Notes: generated by a model not told the origin, from the letters alone. Numbered from the stretch's first letter, positions 18,444-27,893 are shown. The stretch is DNA of 64,000 bases from Chitinophagaceae bacterium (GCA_016703625.1 JADJBP010000008.1:124001-188000); one strand, 5' to 3'. Numbers and translations are program-made.

Positions 18444-19118
18444 ATGAAAGCATCCATCATTATTCAGCTGTTACTGGGCTTCACCACTTTTACAGCCTGT
18501 TCGCAAAATACAGCACAGCTGCAAAATGAACGTGAACCCGGTGCACAAATAGCAGGTGGCCGTTGCGAAGGATGTGAGGCTGTATATGAATGCCCCATCC
18601 TTTTTGATAAGCTGAATGAAACAGATACCCTGCCCGGCTTTAATGAACCCGGACAAAAAATTGAGATCAACGGCACCATTTTTAAACCAGATGGAAAAAC
18701 CCCGGCAGCCGGCGTAATTATGTATGTGTACCATACCGATCAAAAAGGTGTTTATCCTAAAAAAGGAAATGAAAAAGGGCTCGACAGGCAACATGGTTAT
18801 ATACGCGGCTGGATAAAGACCAATGCTTTGGGGCAATACCGGATCTATACACTTGTGCCAGCATCTTATCCAAATAGCAGCAATCCCAAACATATCCACA
18901 CGGTAATTAAAGAGCCGGGCAAAACGGAATACTGGATCGATGATTTTGTGTTTGATGATGATCCCTTACTTCCCGAGAAAGAAAGAACAAGAGCCAGGCC
19001 GGCAGGTGGAAGCGGTGTTATGAAAACCGGTATGAAAGATGGAATGCTTCGTGCAACCAGGAACATCATACTGAGTTTGCATGTAGAAAATTATCCTTTG
19101 GCAAAAACAAAAAAATAA
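18444..19118 (+). CDS. Intradiol dioxygenase-like lipoprotein
   Basis: A 224-residue protein with a lipobox FTACSQ (C19). The C-terminal two thirds have the intradiol ring-cleavage fold: INGTIFKPDGKTPAAGV, then GVYP (Y104), ASYP (Y142) and PKHIH (H150, H152). These match the two tyrosines and two histidines that hold ferric iron in catechol dioxygenases, in the right order. Before the domain lies a cysteine-rich stretch, GGRCEGCEAVYEC. Secreted proteins of this type are common in Bacteroidota, and their substrates are not settled. It is divergent from the kinase gene. The frame is intact and a terminator follows. Confidence 0.82.
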   Translation: MKASIIIQLLLGFTTFTACSQNTAQLQNEREPGAQIAGGRCEGCEAVYECPILFDKLNETDTLPGFNEPGQKIEINGTIFKPDGKTPAAGVIMYVYHTDQKGVYPKKGNEKGLDRQHGYIRGWIKTNALGQYRIYTLVPASYPNSSNPKHIHTVIKEPGKTEYWIDDFVFDDDPLLPEKERTRARPAGGSGVMKTGMKDGMLRATRNIILSLHVENYPLAKTKK

Positions 19119-19190
19119 AAAACCCATCATGAAAAACAAGGAGCCGGGGTAAAGTCATAGATTAAAGTAAAGCCATGTGTGTGTATAAAG

Positions 19191-19216
19191 GAGCAGGATT
19201 ATAAACCTGCTCTTTT
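19191..19216 (+). terminator. Rho-independent terminator
   Basis: GAGCAGG (19191-19197) pairs with CCTGCTC (19206-19212), followed by TTTT. It lies after the dioxygenase-like gene and before the EcsC gene. Confidence 0.7.
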
Positions 19217-19268
19217 AATTTAAAATTTTTGGTCCGCACCCCGCTGTACCTTTGTACAAAGATATTTT

Positions 19269-19991
19269 ATGTTGAATGCATACGAGCGGGTGGTTTACAG
19301 GGAACTTACAGCCTGGCAGAAAGAAATGATGCGAAAGCCCGGGTTGCTGAATAATCTTTCAAAAAAGATCCAGACAAAAATAAATACCTGGATCCCGGAA
19401 AAAGTACACAATGCCATTACGGTAACCATTAAACAAATGATAAAGGGGGTTTTACTGGGTGCAAAATATACCACTGCAGAACCCCTGGTTGCAAACAGCC
19501 TGCAGGAACGCGAGGAAGCAGTTCAGCAAAAAATTGAATGGTACCGGAAAACAGCAGCAGTGGAAGGCGGCATAACCGGCGCCGGCGGCATCCTGCTGGG
19601 ACTGGCCGATTTCCCGATATTGATCGGCCTTAAAATAAAATTACTGTTTGATATTGCATCCATGTACGGGTTTGATGTGAATGATTATAAAGAAAGGGTT
19701 TACCTGCTTCACATTTTTGAACTGGCATTCAGCAGCGATGTACACCGAAAACATATTTATTTAAAGATGACCGGTTGGGAAGAAAAACGTAAAAGTCTGC
19801 CCGAAGACATTAATCAATTTGACTGGCGTAATTTTCAACAGGAATACCGTGACTATATTGACCTGGCCAAAATGGCACAGTTGATCCCGGTGATCGGCGC
19901 TCCGGTTGGCGTGCTGGTAAATTACAGGCTGATCAAAAAATTAGGCATAACTGCCATGAATGCTTACCGGTTGAGGAAATTTAAAGTATAA
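19269..19991 (+). CDS. EcsC family protein
   Basis: A 240-residue member of the EcsC family with an intact frame. The centre holds the family mark: EGGITGAGGILLGLADFPIL at about 99-118, then KIKLLFDIASMYGFD and RVYLLHIFELAF. The hydrophobic glycine-rich segment may sit in the membrane. EcsC is the third gene of an ABC-exporter operon in Bacillus, but no transporter genes are present here, and the role of stand-alone members is not known. Confidence 0.85.
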   Translation: MLNAYERVVYRELTAWQKEMMRKPGLLNNLSKKIQTKINTWIPEKVHNAITVTIKQMIKGVLLGAKYTTAEPLVANSLQEREEAVQQKIEWYRKTAAVEGGITGAGGILLGLADFPILIGLKIKLLFDIASMYGFDVNDYKERVYLLHIFELAFSSDVHRKHIYLKMTGWEEKRKSLPEDINQFDWRNFQQEYRDYIDLAKMAQLIPVIGAPVGVLVNYRLIKKLGITAMNAYRLRKFKV

Positions 19992-20030
19992 CTGCAACCA
20001 TTGTACGCGTATTATCAACGGGCACAAACG

Positions 20031-20983
20031 TCATTTTGCTTTTTTACGCTCAGCCCTGTCGCCCGACTTGCCATAAACCCAGGTTACAAATCTTTGGGGA
20101 AGAATTCTCAAAACTCCCGAAAGGATCTTTGCAATGGTTCCGGGTACGATCAGTGGCCTTCCCTGTAATGTCTTTCGCACGGCGATCTCTCCCACCCTTG
20201 CAGGTTTAACAGCCATGGCATCCCCAAGCCAGCCAAGGCTTTCCTTCGTTGTTTTTTCAATAGAAGCTTTTGTATAAACAGGCCCGGGCGCCAGGCAGCT
20301 TACGCTGATATTTTTTTCCCTTAACTGGTAACGCAGTGAATAACTGAAAGAAACAACGGCCGCTTTTGTAGCAGCATACATATTTTTGAAGGGATGGGTG
20401 CAAAGCCTGCCATACTGGCCACGTTTAAAATATAAGCCGGCGCATTTTTTTCCAGCAATGGCAATAAGGTGAGGCTGAGCGCCATGGCACTCTCTATATT
20501 TAACCTTACCATGTACCGGAGACTGTCGAGCGGCAGTGATAAATAATCATCATCACCACCAAGTCCTGCTACATTGCAAAGCATTTTTAATTGAATATTT
20601 CTTTCATTGCACCAGGCAGCAATGGCAGTAGCCGATTCTTCTTTACTCAGATCGTAAGAAAGTACATCAACATGAACCGGGTAAGCTTTTTCCAGCCTGG
20701 CTTTTGCTTCTTCCAGTCCTTTCATGCCCCTGGCTATCAAAATCAAATTGTATCCGCGTTTGGCCATTGCTTCTGCAATAGCATAACCTATTCCCCTGCT
20801 GCCTCCTGCAATCAATGCATAGGGCGAAACACGGGCGCTGTCAGTTGATGTAATAAGATTATCCAGGTTTGTGTAGGATTTAGTGACAGTAATATCGGCA
20901 TTAAATTTATCCTGGTCAATAATCCGGGCATTTGCCTGATGAATACAAACAGAAAAATAAAACAGGATGAACCATTTTTTCAT
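20031..20983 (-). CDS. Short-chain dehydrogenase with signal peptide or anchor, frame-broken
   Basis: The start at 20983 gives MKKWFILFYFSVCIHQANA, a signal peptide or N-terminal anchor, followed by about 30 extra residues. The Rossmann motif ALIAGGSRGIGYAIAEAM comes next, then CNVAGLGG and NVASMAGF (catalytic serine). An indel near 20390 moves the frame; after it comes NMYAATKAAV with the YxxxK pair, then SCLAPGPVYTKA. So the catalytic triad is complete. NAD(P)-dependent SDRs are nearly always cytosolic; an export-type leader is unusual. The total is about 317 residues. Confidence 0.85.
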
Positions 20984-21332
20984 TGAGTGATTTAATATAT
21001 GCTGTTATAAATATAATATAAATTCTTCCTGCTACCTTCCTCCCGGCCACTCCCGGTGATGATATTGTACCAAATATGTGAAAGATGTAATTCTTTTATG
21101 TAATCCTGTAATACTTTACCATGCTTAAAATCTCAATTTTAAACCGAACAACTAAGATTAATCGGAAATAACCTTTTTACATACAATGAAAATGATCTTC
21201 AGTATTAATCAGTATCCTGCAGTTTTGTTTACTGCAAAATGTGGCTACATTATAAAATGTTGAAAAAAAGAATTGCAGCCTGATTATTTTGGTTACCCCG
21301 GAATTTAAAACGAAATTCGCAAAAAATAAATT
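20984..21332. other. AT-rich divergent intergenic region
   Basis: About 350 bases between the divergent SDR gene and the hibernation factor gene. No open frame resembles a protein. The region is AT-rich and includes one plausible promoter (21260-21291) for the hibernation factor. I see no other structure. Confidence 0.4.
21260..21291 (+). promoter_or_regulatory. Possible promoter of the hibernation factor gene
   Basis: TTG at 21260-21262 and TATTTTG at 21285-21291, 22 bases apart, resemble the Bacteroidota -33 and -7 elements. The box lies about 40 bases before the start at 21333. Confidence 0.35.
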
Positions 21333-21650
21333 ATGACCATTCAATTTAATACGGATAAGAACTTAACCGTTCACGAAGAATTCAATTCCAAACTTACTGC
21401 CCTCCTGGAAAAAAAAATGAACAGGTTCAGCGATAATATAACCAGGCTGGAAGTTCACCTGAGTGATGACAATGGCGGCAAATTTGGCCAAAATGATAAA
21501 AAATGCCTTTTGGAGGCACGAATCGAACACCGTTCGCCGGTCGCAGTATCAGCCGAAGGTAGTAGCTATGAAACAGCAGTTGAAGGGGCTGTGGAAAAAA
21601 TGAGATCTGCACTGGATACCATTTTCGGCCGTTTGAGCAATCACAAATAA
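21333..21650 (+). CDS. Ribosome hibernation factor, HPF/RaiA family
   Basis: A 105-residue protein of the short HPF/RaiA kind. It has the beta-alpha-beta-beta-beta-alpha layout: strand TIQFNTDKNL, helix EFNSKLTALLEKKMNRF, strands RLEVHLSDDN and CLLEARIEH, and last helix YETAVEGAVEKMRSALDTIFG. Such proteins bind the 30S decoding centre and silence ribosomes in stationary phase. It lacks the long C-terminal dimerisation tail of long HPF. The frame is intact. Confidence 0.88.
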   Translation: MTIQFNTDKNLTVHEEFNSKLTALLEKKMNRFSDNITRLEVHLSDDNGGKFGQNDKKCLLEARIEHRSPVAVSAEGSSYETAVEGAVEKMRSALDTIFGRLSNHK

Positions 21651-21870
21651 CCTCAATGATAATGCATACCTGGGTTAAGTAATCCCATGTGATGTTTTAT
21701 CCCGGTTGATGAAAAATGGCATATTGCACAAATGTGAATATTATAAATCTATATAACAATTGTGTAATTTAATATGTCATTTTAATCTCATCTTTATATC
21801 AGCCGTTTATTGATATTCCGGCTGTTTGTTCCGGGCAGTAAATACTTTTTTTTAAAAAATCCAACGGGTC

Positions 21871-22065
21871 ATGCTACATCACAATTATTTACATTCATAT
21901 GATATAGATTATTCCGGAAACCGGAATAATAATGAACAGGAAACCTATATGTTATTACAGGATACTGTAAACTTTACCAGCACCGGTAAAATCAGTATTG
22001 AAGGTGAAATGGTTACCGATCAATGTACGTCAAATGATGAAGACGCAGGCATGAATCCTTATTAA
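21871..22065 (+). CDS. Doubtful small open frame
   Basis: A 64-residue frame with no recognisable family. It is rich in Asn, Asp and Tyr and contains a perfect DNA hairpin (21908-21930). It stands alone in about 590 bases between the hibernation factor and the TPR gene. A weak start context and no leader leave it doubtful. Confidence 0.25.
   Translation: MLHHNYLHSYDIDYSGNRNNNEQETYMLLQDTVNFTSTGKISIEGEMVTDQCTSNDEDAGMNPY
21908..21930. repeat. 10-bp perfect inverted repeat
   Basis: ATTATTCCGG and CCGGAATAAT flank AAA. There is no T tract after it in either direction, so it may be an operator or an mRNA hairpin rather than a terminator. Confidence 0.5.
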
Positions 22066-22242
22066 TAGTTTTACCCGGTTGTCAATCATTTTTACAGCTT
22101 TGTAAAAAATTATTTTTACCTCCCAGGTCAGTTAAATTACAAAAAATTTCAGCCACCTATCCCTCGGATAAATAGTTGTTGCATTTAACAGGACAACTTT
22201 TTATATTTACCAACACCTTTATTGATATAAAATGACTTTTGT

Positions 22243-23969
22243 ATGAAATTCATTTATCTAGCCTTGATCACGGTAGCAGCCTGGTTAACGTCAGTAGCAT
22301 TTCGTGCTGTTGTACAATCAACGCATTCAAAAACTACTGCCCGCATTATTGCCGAAAAGAAAAATTTGCCCTCCGCTGTTCTCCGTTATATATTCCTTCG
22401 CCAGGTGATGATATGCCACTGTTAACGGGGTGGGGTAATTATGGCTGGAAGATAACCACTACATCTGACAGCGCCCAGGTTTATTTCAACCAGGGTATCA
22501 ATATGTACTATGCATTTCATATTATTGAAGCAAGGGCATCGTTTGATAAAGCCACCCTTTTTGATCCAAACTGTGCTATGGCCTGGTGGGGAAAAGCGCT
22601 GGCATTTGGCCCAAATATCAACGACTTTGAATACGTGCTTCCTTCAGATGCCTTTCCGTCTGCGGCTAAGGCAAATGCTTTAAAAGCAACGGCAACGCCG
22701 GTTGAACAGGCACTGATTGAAGCCATGATGGTACGGTATGTTGATGACAGTACTGCCGACCAAAATAAATTGAATATATTGTACCGTGATGCCATGGCCC
22801 GGGTTTACAGTAAATTTAAAAACGATGAAAATGTAAGTGTTTTATATGCCGATGCATTAATGCTGCTGCATCCCTGGGATCTGTATAACCATGATTTTAC
22901 ACCCAAAGCCTGGACACCTGAAATCGTATCTGTTTTAAAACGCATCCTGCAGTTAAATCCCAAACAACCGGGCGCACACCATTATTTCATACATGCGGTT
23001 GAAGCTTCGGCAAAACCTGAACAGGCATTAAAAAGCGCCACATTTCTATCAACTGCCATGCCCGATGTATCGCACCTTACGCACATGCCATCGCATATTT
23101 ATATACGAACCGGATTTTACAACAAAGGCATTACTGTAAACGACAATGCATTAAAAGGATATGGCAAATACCTGGAGCGTTTTCCGGCAGTGGAAGAAAA
23201 CAGTTTACTCTATGACCTGCACAATGTACATATGAAACTGAACTGTGCCCAAATGGCGGGTAATTATAAAATTGCTATGGATGCTTCGCTGGATGTGCAG
23301 CAAAAAATACCGGGATCTTATCTTTCGCTGCCCGGCGCCCTTGGTAATTACGTGCAATATGTTCACCAGTCTCCGTTATTTACGCAGGTACGTTTTGGAA
23401 AATGGGCAGCCATTCTCAATGAAAAGATATCTGATTCATTAACCTATACACCGGTTATTCAGCATTTTGCCAGGGGAATGGCTTATGCCGGAACCAACCA
23501 GGTTACCCTGGCTGAAAAAGAACTGGAAGCGATGAAACGGAAAATGGAAGAACCATCTTTAAAAATTGCATTGGCTCCTTTCAATAATACTTACGACCCG
23601 GCAACGGTAGCCAGGCTTATTTTAGAAGGCACTATTGCCTGTAGTCAAAAAAATTATAAAGATGCAATTGCCCATTTCAGGCTGGCAGTTGAGGCTGAAG
23701 ACAAACTCATTTATACAGAACCCCGTGACTGGCTTCTACCATCACGCCAGTACCTGGGTCATGCTTTTATAAAAGCTGGTAATTACACAGAGGCCATTTC
23801 TGTTTTTAACAATGATCTTTTTATAAATCCCAATAATGGCTGGTCACTTACTGGGTTGGCTACATGTTACCGGGAACTAAACAATAAAACAGCCCTGGAT
23901 GCTGTCAAAAAGCGTTTACAGGATGCCTGGATTATTAAAGATTTACCAATTAAATCTCCTGTGTTTTAA
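22243..23969 (+). CDS. Exported TPR protein, HMPSH-type, frame-broken
   Basis: The start at 22243 gives a leader MKFIYLALITVAAWLTSVAF. An indel in the A runs near 22362-22369 moves the frame, which then stays open to 23969. The mature part of about 530 residues is helical: YFNQGINMYYAFHIIEARAS, CAMAWWGKALAFGPNIN, PGAHHYFIHAVEAS, LTHMPSHIYIRTGFYNKG, and C-terminal TPR pairs including YLGHAFIKAGNYTEAISVF. The order of motifs is the same as in the lipoprotein at 13193-14917, so the two are paralogues. No catalytic site is evident; protein-protein binding is the likely role. Confidence 0.83.
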
Positions 23970-24073
23970 AATAAAATAATAGCTGAAAAATGGTTAGAAT
24001 CCTGGTTTTTACACCAGGCAGTTTAATTTTTTGCTTTCCCATTTATTACTGCAATTTTTACTATCTTTTCCAA

Positions 24074-25369
24074 ATGCTAAACCGAAGTATCAGCAGGTGG
24101 GAGATGGTACTCCTTTTTATCAATGGCGTTATTGGTGCCGGTATTTTCGGGCTGCCCTCAAAAATTTTTAAAGAGATAGGCGTATCCAGCATTGCTGCTT
24201 TGGTGATTTGTGCCTGTGCGGTATTCGTGATCGTTATGTGTTTTGCTGAAGTAAGCAGCAGGTTTGTTAAAACGGGCGGGCCTTATGTATACGCCCTGGC
24301 AGCTTTTGGTAAACTGCCTGCCTTTTTAGCCGGCTGGTTATTGTTGCTTACCCGTTTCATTACCTATGCCGCCCTGGTTAATTTACTGGTAACCTATCTT
24401 TCCGTTTTTTCGGATTGGTTTACATTACCATCGTCCCGTATCATCAGCATTTTATGCATCAGCAGCTTTCTTGCCTGGATAAATCATATCGGTGTAAAAA
24501 ATTCAACCAGGGTCAGTAATTTTTTTACGATAGCCAAAGTGCTGACACTTTTGCTATTCATCATGGTCGGGATCTTTTATATTGAACCTGCGAATTTTGA
24601 AATAAAACAAACACCCGGTTTCGCCTCATTCTCATCAACGGTTCTGTTGCTGATCTTTGCATTTGGCGGTTTTGAATCGGTACTGGTGAACACCGGTGAG
24701 GTAAAGAACCCGGCCAAAAGCCTTCCGTTTGCCTTATTGCTTGCCACCCTTTTCATTGCACTGATCTATATACTGATCCTGGTCGTCAGCATCGGCACAT
24801 TGCCGTCACTGGCATCGTCAGACAAACCGCTGGCTGAAGCAGCAGGCCTGTTCATGGGCAAGACCGGTGCCATGATCATTGCCACAGGCGCACTGCTATC
24901 GGTAACAGGTACCCTAAATTCCATCATGATGGTTGGTTCAAGACTTCCATTTGCATTCAGCGAAGAAAACAGTTCCCGCAGGTATTCTCGTATATTCATC
25001 CGGGGTATAAAACACCAACCTGGTCGCTGGTGCTTTTGCAGCGGTAACCATCCTCATTTCTGTCAGCAATACGTTTATTTATGCCGCAACCATCAGCGCC
25101 ATCACCCGGGTAATGACATACGGGATCGTTTGTATTCCCTGGTGATATTGCGCAAAAAAAATGCCGGGCAGACCGTTTTTTTTAAGATCCCTTTTGGAAA
25201 TTATTTTGCCATTGCAGGAGTTTTGATCACTGTATGGCTGTTGACCGCTTCAAAACTGCAGGAACTGCGGGATATTGCCATTGCACTGGGCGTGGGTTTG
25301 GTTATTTACGCATTGGTGGAACTTCTTAAAAAATATAAAATAAGCAGGAGCAGGATTAACCGGTTATGA
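24074..25369 (+). CDS. APC superfamily amino acid permease, with an internal scrambled segment
   Basis: The start at 24074 (MLNRSISRWEMVLLFINGVI) is preferred over 23990, since APC proteins start near the first span. Family marks are GVIGAGIFGLPSKIF (substrate loop of span 1), ARPYVYA-like KTGGPYVYALAAFG, and FAFGGFESVLVNTGEVKNP in span 6. About 12 spans are expected. From about 24965 to 25145 the given frame encodes a basic, cysteine- and histidine-rich stretch with no spans. Reading the other frames there gives VFSYIHPGYKTPTWSLVL and ISVSNTFIYAATISAITRV, the true spans 9 and 10. Three or so indels near 24972, 25035 and 25139 cancel and keep the frame open. Substrate is probably an amino acid. 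Confidence 0.87.
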   Translation: MLNRSISRWEMVLLFINGVIGAGIFGLPSKIFKEIGVSSIAALVICACAVFVIVMCFAEVSSRFVKTGGPYVYALAAFGKLPAFLAGWLLLLTRFITYAALVNLLVTYLSVFSDWFTLPSSRIISILCISSFLAWINHIGVKNSTRVSNFFTIAKVLTLLLFIMVGIFYIEPANFEIKQTPGFASFSSTVLLLIFAFGGFESVLVNTGEVKNPAKSLPFALLLATLFIALIYILILVVSIGTLPSLASSDKPLAEAAGLFMGKTGAMIIATGALLSVTGTLNSIMMVGSRLPFAFSEENSSRRYSRIFIRGIKHQPGRWCFCSGNHPHFCQQYVYLCRNHQRHHPGNDIRDRLYSLVILRKKNAGQTVFFKIPFGNYFAIAGVLITVWLLTASKLQELRDIAIALGVGLVIYALVELLKKYKISRSRINRL

Positions 25370-25450
25370 TCAATACTGTCCGGTAAATGATGCCAAGGCA
25401 ACTAATTAAGTTCAACCGTTGTAAAAATTGTAGTTTTATACCTAAATCAA

Positions 25451-25816
25451 ATGACTATGAAGCCGCTTTGCTGTACCATTTTCACGCTGTTCATTTCGGG
25501 CATCCTGTATGCCCAGGCAACCATTAAACTGGATGAGGTAAGCCAACATATTGGCGACAGTGTAACCGTATGCGGTATCGTTAAAGACATGCGTTATTTT
25601 GAAAATTCACGGAATAAACCCACTTTCCTGAATATCGGGGCCAGGTATCCCAACCAGCCCCTTACCGTGGTGATCTGGGAAAATGTAAGAAATTTATTTA
25701 CCGGGAAAGTGGAAGACCTGCATGGTAAATATATTTGTATCACCGGGCGGATCATCCTGTATAAGGAAAAGCCGGAGATCATTATTGAAAGGCCCGACCA
25801 GGTTGTAATACAGTAA
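25451..25816 (+). CDS. Exported OB-fold protein
   Basis: A 121-residue protein with a signal peptide ending near GILYAQA. The mature part has the OB-fold order: HIGDSVTVCGIVKDMRY, TFLNIGARYPNQPLTVVIW, then DLHGKYICITGRIILYKEKP and EIIIERPDQVVIQ. This resembles exported tRNA_anti/BOF-like nucleic-acid or ligand-binding proteins. Start codons at 25451 and 25457 are both possible. The frame is intact. Function is unknown. Confidence 0.72.
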   Translation: MTMKPLCCTIFTLFISGILYAQATIKLDEVSQHIGDSVTVCGIVKDMRYFENSRNKPTFLNIGARYPNQPLTVVIWENVRNLFTGKVEDLHGKYICITGRIILYKEKPEIIIERPDQVVIQ

Positions 25817-25826
25817 GGCTGCCGGA

Positions 25827-26867
25827 TCATGGCAATGGCAATGCCCCATTATATTTTTTTTCAACAATAATAGAAATAACTGCCCCTCCTCCCGAATTAT
25901 GCTGCAGCGAAACCCTGCCATTGATGGATTTTGCCCTTTCATAAATACTGTTGAACCCGTTCTTTTGTTTTTCCAGGCTGGTAATAAACCCGTTCCCGCT
26001 GTCCTGTATCAACAAGGCTACCTGTTCACCGGTATCCGTAATACTGATGGCAATATTACCGGCCTCCTCATGGTTCAGGATATCAGAAAGTGATTCCTGG
26101 CATATCCTGAAAAAATCTATCTGCATTTCCTTTGTCATTTCACTTTCGTCACAGTTACTTTCATAGGTACAGGAAATGTTGTGAAGGATCGAGAACTCGT
26201 TACATAACCATTCCATCGTAACGTTCAGCCCCAGGTCATGGAGCATTTGCGGACTGATGGAAAAAGCCAGCCTTTGAATGGTTTTGATCAGCAACCTGGA
26301 TACGGTGGACGCATGTTCTATACGTTCCTTCACTTTATCCGGTAAACCGGGAACATATAAATTTAACCAGCCAACATCCATATTGATCACCGATACCAGC
26401 TGGGCCAGTTCTTCATGCAGTTCATAGGCAAAATATTTCCGGTCGTTTTCAATACTTGTTTTAAAATGAGTAGCCAGTCCTTTATACTTTTTATACTGGT
26501 CCAGCACTTCCATTTCGGTTTTTTTCCTGCCGGTGATGTCTTTTGCAATGGCAAAAACAATTTCCTTGCCGGTTATATAAACCGAGGTCCATTCCAGCCA
26601 AACAATGTCACCTGATTTGCTGATATACCGGTTACAAAAATTATGAAGGACTTCCCCGTTTAACAATTTAGCCCTGTTCATCATTGTAATTTCTACATCA
26701 CCGGGATGCATAAATGCAGTTAATGGCCTGCTGTAAAGTTCAGCTTCTGAATATCCCAGCCTGTTTACCACGGCCGGGTTCGCTTTTTTTAAAAAACCGT
26801 CCTTCCCGGCAATACAAACCAGGTCAGGGGTTATTTCAAAAAAATCCGGTAATACAAAGTCGTTCAT
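25827..26867 (-). CDS. PAS-domain sensor histidine kinase (NarX/DegS-like)
   Basis: A 346-residue soluble kinase with an intact frame. A PAS domain spans about residues 5-113 (ITPDLVCIAGKDG, VNRLGYSEAEL, YISKSGDIVWLEW, FAIAKDITGRK). A dimerisation helix follows with H151 in ELHEELAQ, close to the ELHDxLGQ form of the HisKA_3 type. The ATPase part has RICQESLSDILNHEEA, ALLIQDSGNGF and NGFNSIYERAKSINGRVS. No regulator gene is adjacent, so it is an orphan; its partner is likely a NarL/LuxR-type regulator elsewhere. It is convergent with the OB-fold gene, with 10 bases between them. Confidence 0.87.
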   Translation of the reverse strand: MNDFVLPDFFEITPDLVCIAGKDGFLKKANPAVVNRLGYSEAELYSRPLTAFMHPGDVEITMMNRAKLLNGEVLHNFCNRYISKSGDIVWLEWTSVYITGKEIVFAIAKDITGRKKTEMEVLDQYKKYKGLATHFKTSIENDRKYFAYELHEELAQLVSVINMDVGWLNLYVPGLPDKVKERIEHASTVSRLLIKTIQRLAFSISPQMLHDLGLNVTMEWLCNEFSILHNISCTYESNCDESEMTKEMQIDFFRICQESLSDILNHEEAGNIAISITDTGEQVALLIQDSGNGFITSLEKQKNGFNSIYERAKSINGRVSLQHNSGGGAVISIIVEKKYNGALPLP

Positions 26868-27209
26868 GATTTTCTCCGGTTTACCGGTTTAATGAATTAT
26901 TAAAATTTGATCATGCAAAAAACAGGTCTGTCATTTAACGGTTAAAACCCGTTTGCCAATAATAAGCAATGGAACGGAATGAAACAATTTATGTTGCCGG
27001 AATATGTTTTTTGGATATTTGTGGATATTTTATGACAGCAGCCATAGGCTTTATACTATACAACCGCTCTATAACCCTTCAGGCGGTGATCATTTCAATA
27101 TATCTGTAAAATACGAAATGCAGGAACTTTTTTTGGCTGTTGAGTTGCTTAACCGGGTACCGGAAAAATGCTGAAAAAATGTAAGGAAAAATGGAAACGG
27201 TAAGAAAGC
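26868..27209. other. Intergenic region, nothing identified
   Basis: About 340 AT-rich bases between two minus-strand genes. No open frame with protein-like content, no clear hairpin terminator and no repeat copy were seen. The promoter of the sensor kinase must lie near its right edge at 26868. Confidence 0.4.
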
Positions 27210-27893
27210 TTAAAAATTCCGTACATAATATTTTATCCCGTTGGCGTTCATGATCTGCAAACCGGTTTTCATGCTGCCACTGAATTGCTCAAATGAAGAA
27301 TAATAGGTTATGTTAAAGCGGTCAATACTTTTGATCTTACCCCGAAATGCTTTGTCTTCAAAAGAACCATAATAGGTAAGTACCGTTGGGCCAACACGCT
27401 GCAATTTTCCACGAATGTCTGGATTCTCAAAGGAAGGATACCAGGTTACGGCTTGCCGGCCAAGGGACTTGATATTGCCGCTGAAAGCCGCGTCATCAAA
27501 TGACAGGTAATATTCAAAAGCAATGCTGCCAATGGCTTTCAGCTTACCTTTTAATGACTCATTTTCGTAGGATGCATAATAAGTGAGTAAGGTTCTGCCG
27601 ATATACTTTACTTTACCACGAATGGCTTCATCATCATTTTGTGTATAGTATTCCACCCTTCCCACGTATGGTTCAAGTTCGTTATTGTAATTTTCCATGA
27701 ACCCGATAAACCGGTCAAAACCCCATTTGCTGATACGGCCATCACGGGTAACATAAACCTGCACATTTTCATCCAGGCCAAATGCAAAAACATCTACCTG
27801 CCCGCTGCCGGTGATGGTAATTTTTGAAATGTTCTGACCAAAGGCGGGTATAAAAAAGAAAGCCGCAGCCAGTATAAATACGATCTTTTTCAT
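27210..27893 (-). CDS. Secreted protein of tandem 23-residue repeats
   Basis: The start at 27893 (MKKIVFILAAAFFFIPAFG) gives a clean signal peptide; an upstream ATG at 27902 adds three residues. After about 75 residues, five units of exactly 23 residues follow, then a partial sixth. Each starts with an aromatic pair and has the form YYxSFExxxxxGKxKxIGxxxxT: for example YYASYENESLKGKLKAIGS, WYPSFENPDIRGKLQRVG and YYGSFEDKAFRGKIKSIDR. The DNA copies have diverged, so the array is old and under selection. I know of no named family with this unit; it could form a beta-solenoid or hairpin stack. The frame is intact. Confidence 0.8.
   Translation of the reverse strand: MKKIVFILAAAFFFIPAFGQNISKITITGSGQVDVFAFGLDENVQVYVTRDGRISKWGFDRFIGFMENYNNELEPYVGRVEYYTQNDDEAIRGKVKYIGRTLLTYYASYENESLKGKLKAIGSIAFEYYLSFDDAAFSGNIKSLGRQAVTWYPSFENPDIRGKLQRVGPTVLTYYGSFEDKAFRGKIKSIDRFNITYYSSFEQFSGSMKTGLQIMNANGIKYYVRNF

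Noticed and set aside
27210..27893. Possible CRISPR array from the periodic sequence
   Set aside because: The period is 69 bases of diverged coding DNA with conserved amino acids, not identical repeats with variable spacers.
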